Assembly (NCBI GenBank): GCA_017507985.1
Contig: JAFVZV010000084.1
Span: 1-51,203, forward strand
Length of the DNA stretch: 51,203 bases
DNA from: Clostridia bacterium
GTDB taxonomy: Bacteria; Bacillota; Clostridia; Oscillospirales; CAG-272
Direction of reading: 5' to 3'
The number at the start of each line of letters is the position of its first letter. Position 1 is the stretch's first letter. Under the pieces are notes generated by a model. It saw only the letters and a program-made list of their open reading frames with translations. It made no database searches and was not told the DNA's origin. The position numbers were made by a program, and so were the translations under genes. Of this stretch, positions 49,400-51,203 are shown piece by piece.

Positions 49400-50467
49400 T
49401 TATCGGGTAATGATGTCCGCCGCGCTGGGCGGATAGTCGGCTCTTTCATACTCATAAAAACCGGGATCAACGGCATTATATTCATTCAGCTGCGCGTCGG
49501 TAAACAAGCAGCCTCCACCTGCCGCACCACCACCCTCAACGACAGTCGGGTCAAAATGATACCATCTTGCCGCTTCCCCCTCGGGAGCAAGGTTGACCAT
49601 CAGCCAAAAGTGGGTCTGCTCGCCCGGCGCGTGGGTACGCTCGATCTCAAGATATTCAATGCCGCACCGGCGCAGCATCATCATAGCCGAGGCAAAGTAG
49701 GAATAACAATCCCCCCGCCCCTTGACAAACAAGGCGTGGTAGGCCGCGCGCACAGGATCGCTTTTATCGGAAATGGGAAAATACCCGATCGCACCCTGCA
49801 CGTATGCGTGAATGGCGCGACAATTTTGCTCAATCGTTGCTGACTCATCGACCAGCTCGTCCATCACAGGGTCAAGCTTGTTCCACAGCATTTGCTCGGT
49901 AATTTTCTCAGCCCAAACGTGAACGTAGACCATCTGCTCGGTCACATTGCCGCTGACATCGGTCGCGCGGTAGGTGGCTGAATATAAACCTTCTCGATTG
50001 GTATCGACCGCCGAGGCATCGACCGTCCATTCGACCTTGCCAAAGCAATCATCCACGGCACTCACGCCTGCGCGCAGAATCAGTCCTTCACCAACTAACG
50101 AAGATATCTCCTTGACACCGAGCAACGTCGGCGGTGTCGTATCCTCTACGACGACCACGCGCGTGGACAATTCCCTCTCGTTTCCTTTGCCGTCGCGCAA
50201 AAGCAGCACCACCTTGTGCGCTCCTATCGTTTCAAAATCGGGAACAGTGGCAAATTCGACCGTCACGCCCTCGCTTTGACAGCGCACGCGTGCATCGTCA
50301 GAAAGAAAATCCTCTGCTTTGGGGCGCTCGCCTCCAACGGCCACACGAAGATCGACGGGAGCAAGATCCGTATCCGCCGGGAAGGGCGCCTTTCTCTTTT
50401 CACAAGCGCAAAAAAAGAGCAGCAAGCACAGCAACAAAACAAAAAACACGCGTTTTCCGATTGCCAT
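49400..50467 (-). CDS. Transglutaminase-like lipoprotein with Ig-like domains
   Basis: A 355-residue lipoprotein; the signal ends near FFCAC (Cys22). Residues about 35-110 and 112-190 are bacterial Ig/HYR-like domains (DTTPPTLLGVKEISSLVGE, YRATDVSGNVTEQ). Residues 195-310 form a transglutaminase-like fold with the triad Cys254 (GRGDCYSYF), His286 (THFWLMV) and Asp306 (YHFDPTV). Such domains act as cysteine peptidases, amidases or cross-linking enzymes at the cell surface. It is the first gene of the dlt-like operon, with GAGGAG before ATG 50467 and a consensus promoter, which makes a role in wall-polymer or protein modification plausible. Confidence 0.85.
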   Translation of the reverse strand: MAIGKRVFFVLLLCLLLFFCACEKRKAPFPADTDLAPVDLRVAVGGERPKAEDFLSDDARVRCQSEGVTVEFATVPDFETIGAHKVVLLLRDGKGNERELSTRVVVVEDTTPPTLLGVKEISSLVGEGLILRAGVSAVDDCFGKVEWTVDASAVDTNREGLYSATYRATDVSGNVTEQMVYVHVWAEKITEQMLWNKLDPVMDELVDESATIEQNCRAIHAYVQGAIGYFPISDKSDPVRAAYHALFVKGRGDCYSYFASAMMMLRRCGIEYLEIERTHAPGEQTHFWLMVNLAPEGEAARWYHFDPTVVEGGGAAGGGCLFTDAQLNEYNAVDPGFYEYERADYPPSAADIITR

Positions 50468-50498
50468 GGTCTCACTCCTCTCCAACAATATTCAGTTT

Positions 50499-50527
50499 AT
50501 TATATCATTTTGCCACGCAACTGTCAA
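50499..50527 (-). promoter_or_regulatory. Consensus sigma-A promoter of the dlt-like operon
   Basis: On the minus strand, TTGACA (50527-50522) and TATAAT (50504-50499) are 17 bp apart. The operon's six genes run to 44475 with gaps of at most about 50 bases. Confidence 0.88.
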
Positions 50528-50554
50528 CGCCTGCGACGCAGGGAAAAAACAAAA

Positions 50555-50577
50555 GAGGATGCATTTTTTGCATCCTC
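50555..50577 (-). terminator. Intrinsic terminator after rpmA
   Basis: GAGGATGCA and TGCATCCTC form a 9-bp stem with a 5-base loop; on the minus strand TTTTGTTTTTT follows. Confidence 0.88.
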
Positions 50578-50593
50578 GTTCTGTTTGGACAAA

Positions 50594-50875
50594 TTATTCA
50601 GCGTATACGCTGACCTGCTTCTTGCCCTTAGCCTTTTGCTCAAACTTAACCTTACCGTCGATCAGAGCGAACAGAGTATCGTCAGAACCGATACCGACAT
50701 TCTTGCCGGGGTGAACTGCGGTGCCTCTCTGTCTGATGATGATATTGCCGGCGATGACCTTCTGACCGTCAGACTTCTTCACGCCAAGGCGCTTGGATTC
50801 GCTGTCACGGCCGTTCTTGGTAGAACCGACACCTTTTTTGTGAGCAAAGAACTGTAAACTGAGCTTCAACATCAT
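50594..50875 (-). CDS. rpmA: 50S ribosomal protein L27
   Basis: A 93-residue L27. The N-terminal [14 protein letters not shown] is the Firmicutes-type extension that Prp removes after LQFF, and the core [20 protein letters not shown] and [15 protein letters not shown] is characteristic. L27 reaches the peptidyl-transferase centre through its processed N-terminus. The prp gene lies directly upstream in the same operon. GGGAGG precedes two adjacent ATGs (50875, 50872). Confidence 0.97.
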   Translation of the reverse strand: MMLKLSLQFFAHKKGVGSTKNGRDSESKRLGVKKSDGQKVIAGNIIIRQRGTAVHPGKNVGIGSDDTLFALIDGKVKFEQKAKGKKQVSVYAE

Positions 50876-50927
50876 TCTTACCTCCCAATGTTAGTGGTTC
50901 GCGCCCGAGGGCGCATGGTGGACGCGG

Positions 50928-51203
50928 TCATTCGTCAAAGGACTTTTCAACCAGCTCGACCTCAAGGTACTGATAGTACTCCTCGGTCAGATCCTTGATC
51001 TGCTGATAATAGCCGTGGAACAATCCCGAGATGGCGTAGCTCTTACGCTCGTCCTCCTCGTAATCGGGCAAAGCCGAGCGGCAACGCACCGAAATGTTCG
51101 TCGTTTCCTCATCGATATTGTACTCCAAATCGGTGGCGTAGGAAACCAACACGGTGTTGATGATCAGCATGGTCATGGCGCTGATGGCAGAGCAAAGAAT
51201 GTC
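50928..51203 (-). CDS. prp: Ribosomal-processing cysteine protease Prp (partial, C-terminal part)
   Basis: The reading frame is open to the window edge and gives 91 residues. It starts in DILCSAISAMTML, where the Cys is the expected catalytic nucleophile (D(I/V)xCAAxSA in Prp), and runs through ISVRCRSALPDYE to a helical end. The N-terminal part with the catalytic His lies outside. Prp trims the L27 N-terminal extension, and its place just before rpmA (normally rplU-prp-rpmA) confirms the call. Confidence 0.92.
   Translation of the reverse strand, partial: DILCSAISAMTMLIINTVLVSYATDLEYNIDEETTNISVRCRSALPDYEEDERKSYAISGLFHGYYQQIKDLTEEYYQYLEVELVEKSFDE

Noticed and set aside
1-51203. CRISPR array, prophage or integrative element genes
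   Set aside because: No regularly spaced short direct repeats, and no integrase, terminase, relaxase or transposase gene was found.
1-51203. tRNA or rRNA genes in the intergenic gaps
   Set aside because: Gaps over 200 bases were read; they hold repeats, promoters, terminators or the T-box, and no cloverleaf with a T-loop GGTTCRANYC was seen.

Overview
The window reads as a chromosomal segment of an uncultured, endospore-forming, anaerobic gut-type Clostridia (Oscillospiraceae/Christensenellales-like). The support is a pyruvate:ferredoxin oxidoreductase C-terminus, spoVAC, spoVT, rex, dnaD/dnaI-type helicase-loading genes, an N-terminally extended ribosomal protein L27 next to the protease Prp, and a T-box leader on ileS. 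Base composition is moderate (roughly half G+C by eye), promoters are near-consensus sigma-A types with 17-bp spacers, and ribosome binding sites are strong AGGAGG types. No rRNA, tRNA, CRISPR array, prophage or transposase gene was seen.

Layout. 1-10.9 kb: the end of the PFOR gene; a 2-hydroxyacid dehydrogenase/HAD pair; a GH2 beta-mannosidase-like enzyme; a small membrane protein; aspartate kinase plus an SDR; a PlsC-type acyltransferase with a zinc ribbon; and oligoendopeptidase F. 11.5-15.3 kb: a heterodimeric ABC exporter with one degenerate ATP site. 15.3-17.6 kb: two secreted glycan-binding-type proteins. 17.7-24.3 kb: a six-gene B12-dependent diol/glycerol dehydratase operon (large, medium and small subunits, both reactivase subunits, PduO-type adenosyltransferase) behind a strong promoter, with no microcompartment shell genes. 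24.4-26.7 kb: a lipoprotein, a TPR-type membrane protein, and spoVAC with a forespore-type promoter. 26.7-30 kb: a coiled-coil protein, dCMP deaminase, a lipoprotein, rimI and tsaD. 30-33.8 kb: rex, a DnaD-like protein, a DnaC/DnaI-like loader and a helical-bundle protein. 33.9-35.2 kb: an AT-rich membrane-protein gene enclosed by inverted 77-bp repeats. 35.2-38.3 kb: spoVT, a second surface lipoprotein and a small lipoprotein. 38.4-43.9 kb: the T-box-controlled ileS-lspA-rluD-HAD operon, with a frameshift in rluD. 44.5-50.5 kb: a dlt-like operon (transglutaminase lipoprotein, adenylating enzyme, carrier protein, MBOAT, SGNH protein, lipoprotein). 50.6-51.2 kb: rpmA and the end of prp.

Most notable: (1) the dehydratase medium subunit carries three tandem 36-residue N-terminal helical repeats resembling microcompartment encapsulation peptides, while the small subunit lacks its usual extension and no shell genes are nearby. 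(2) The dlt-like operon combines an acyl-activation/carrier/MBOAT relay with a secreted transglutaminase-type protein and an SGNH protein whose nucleophile position is Cys. (3) Three dispersed intergenic repeat families occur, one a roughly 465-bp element with near-perfect 46-bp terminal inverted repeats. (4) A compact AT-rich one-gene island lies between inverted repeats.

Limits: all family assignments come from recognising sequence by eye, without searches. Paralog and repeat percentages are estimates.
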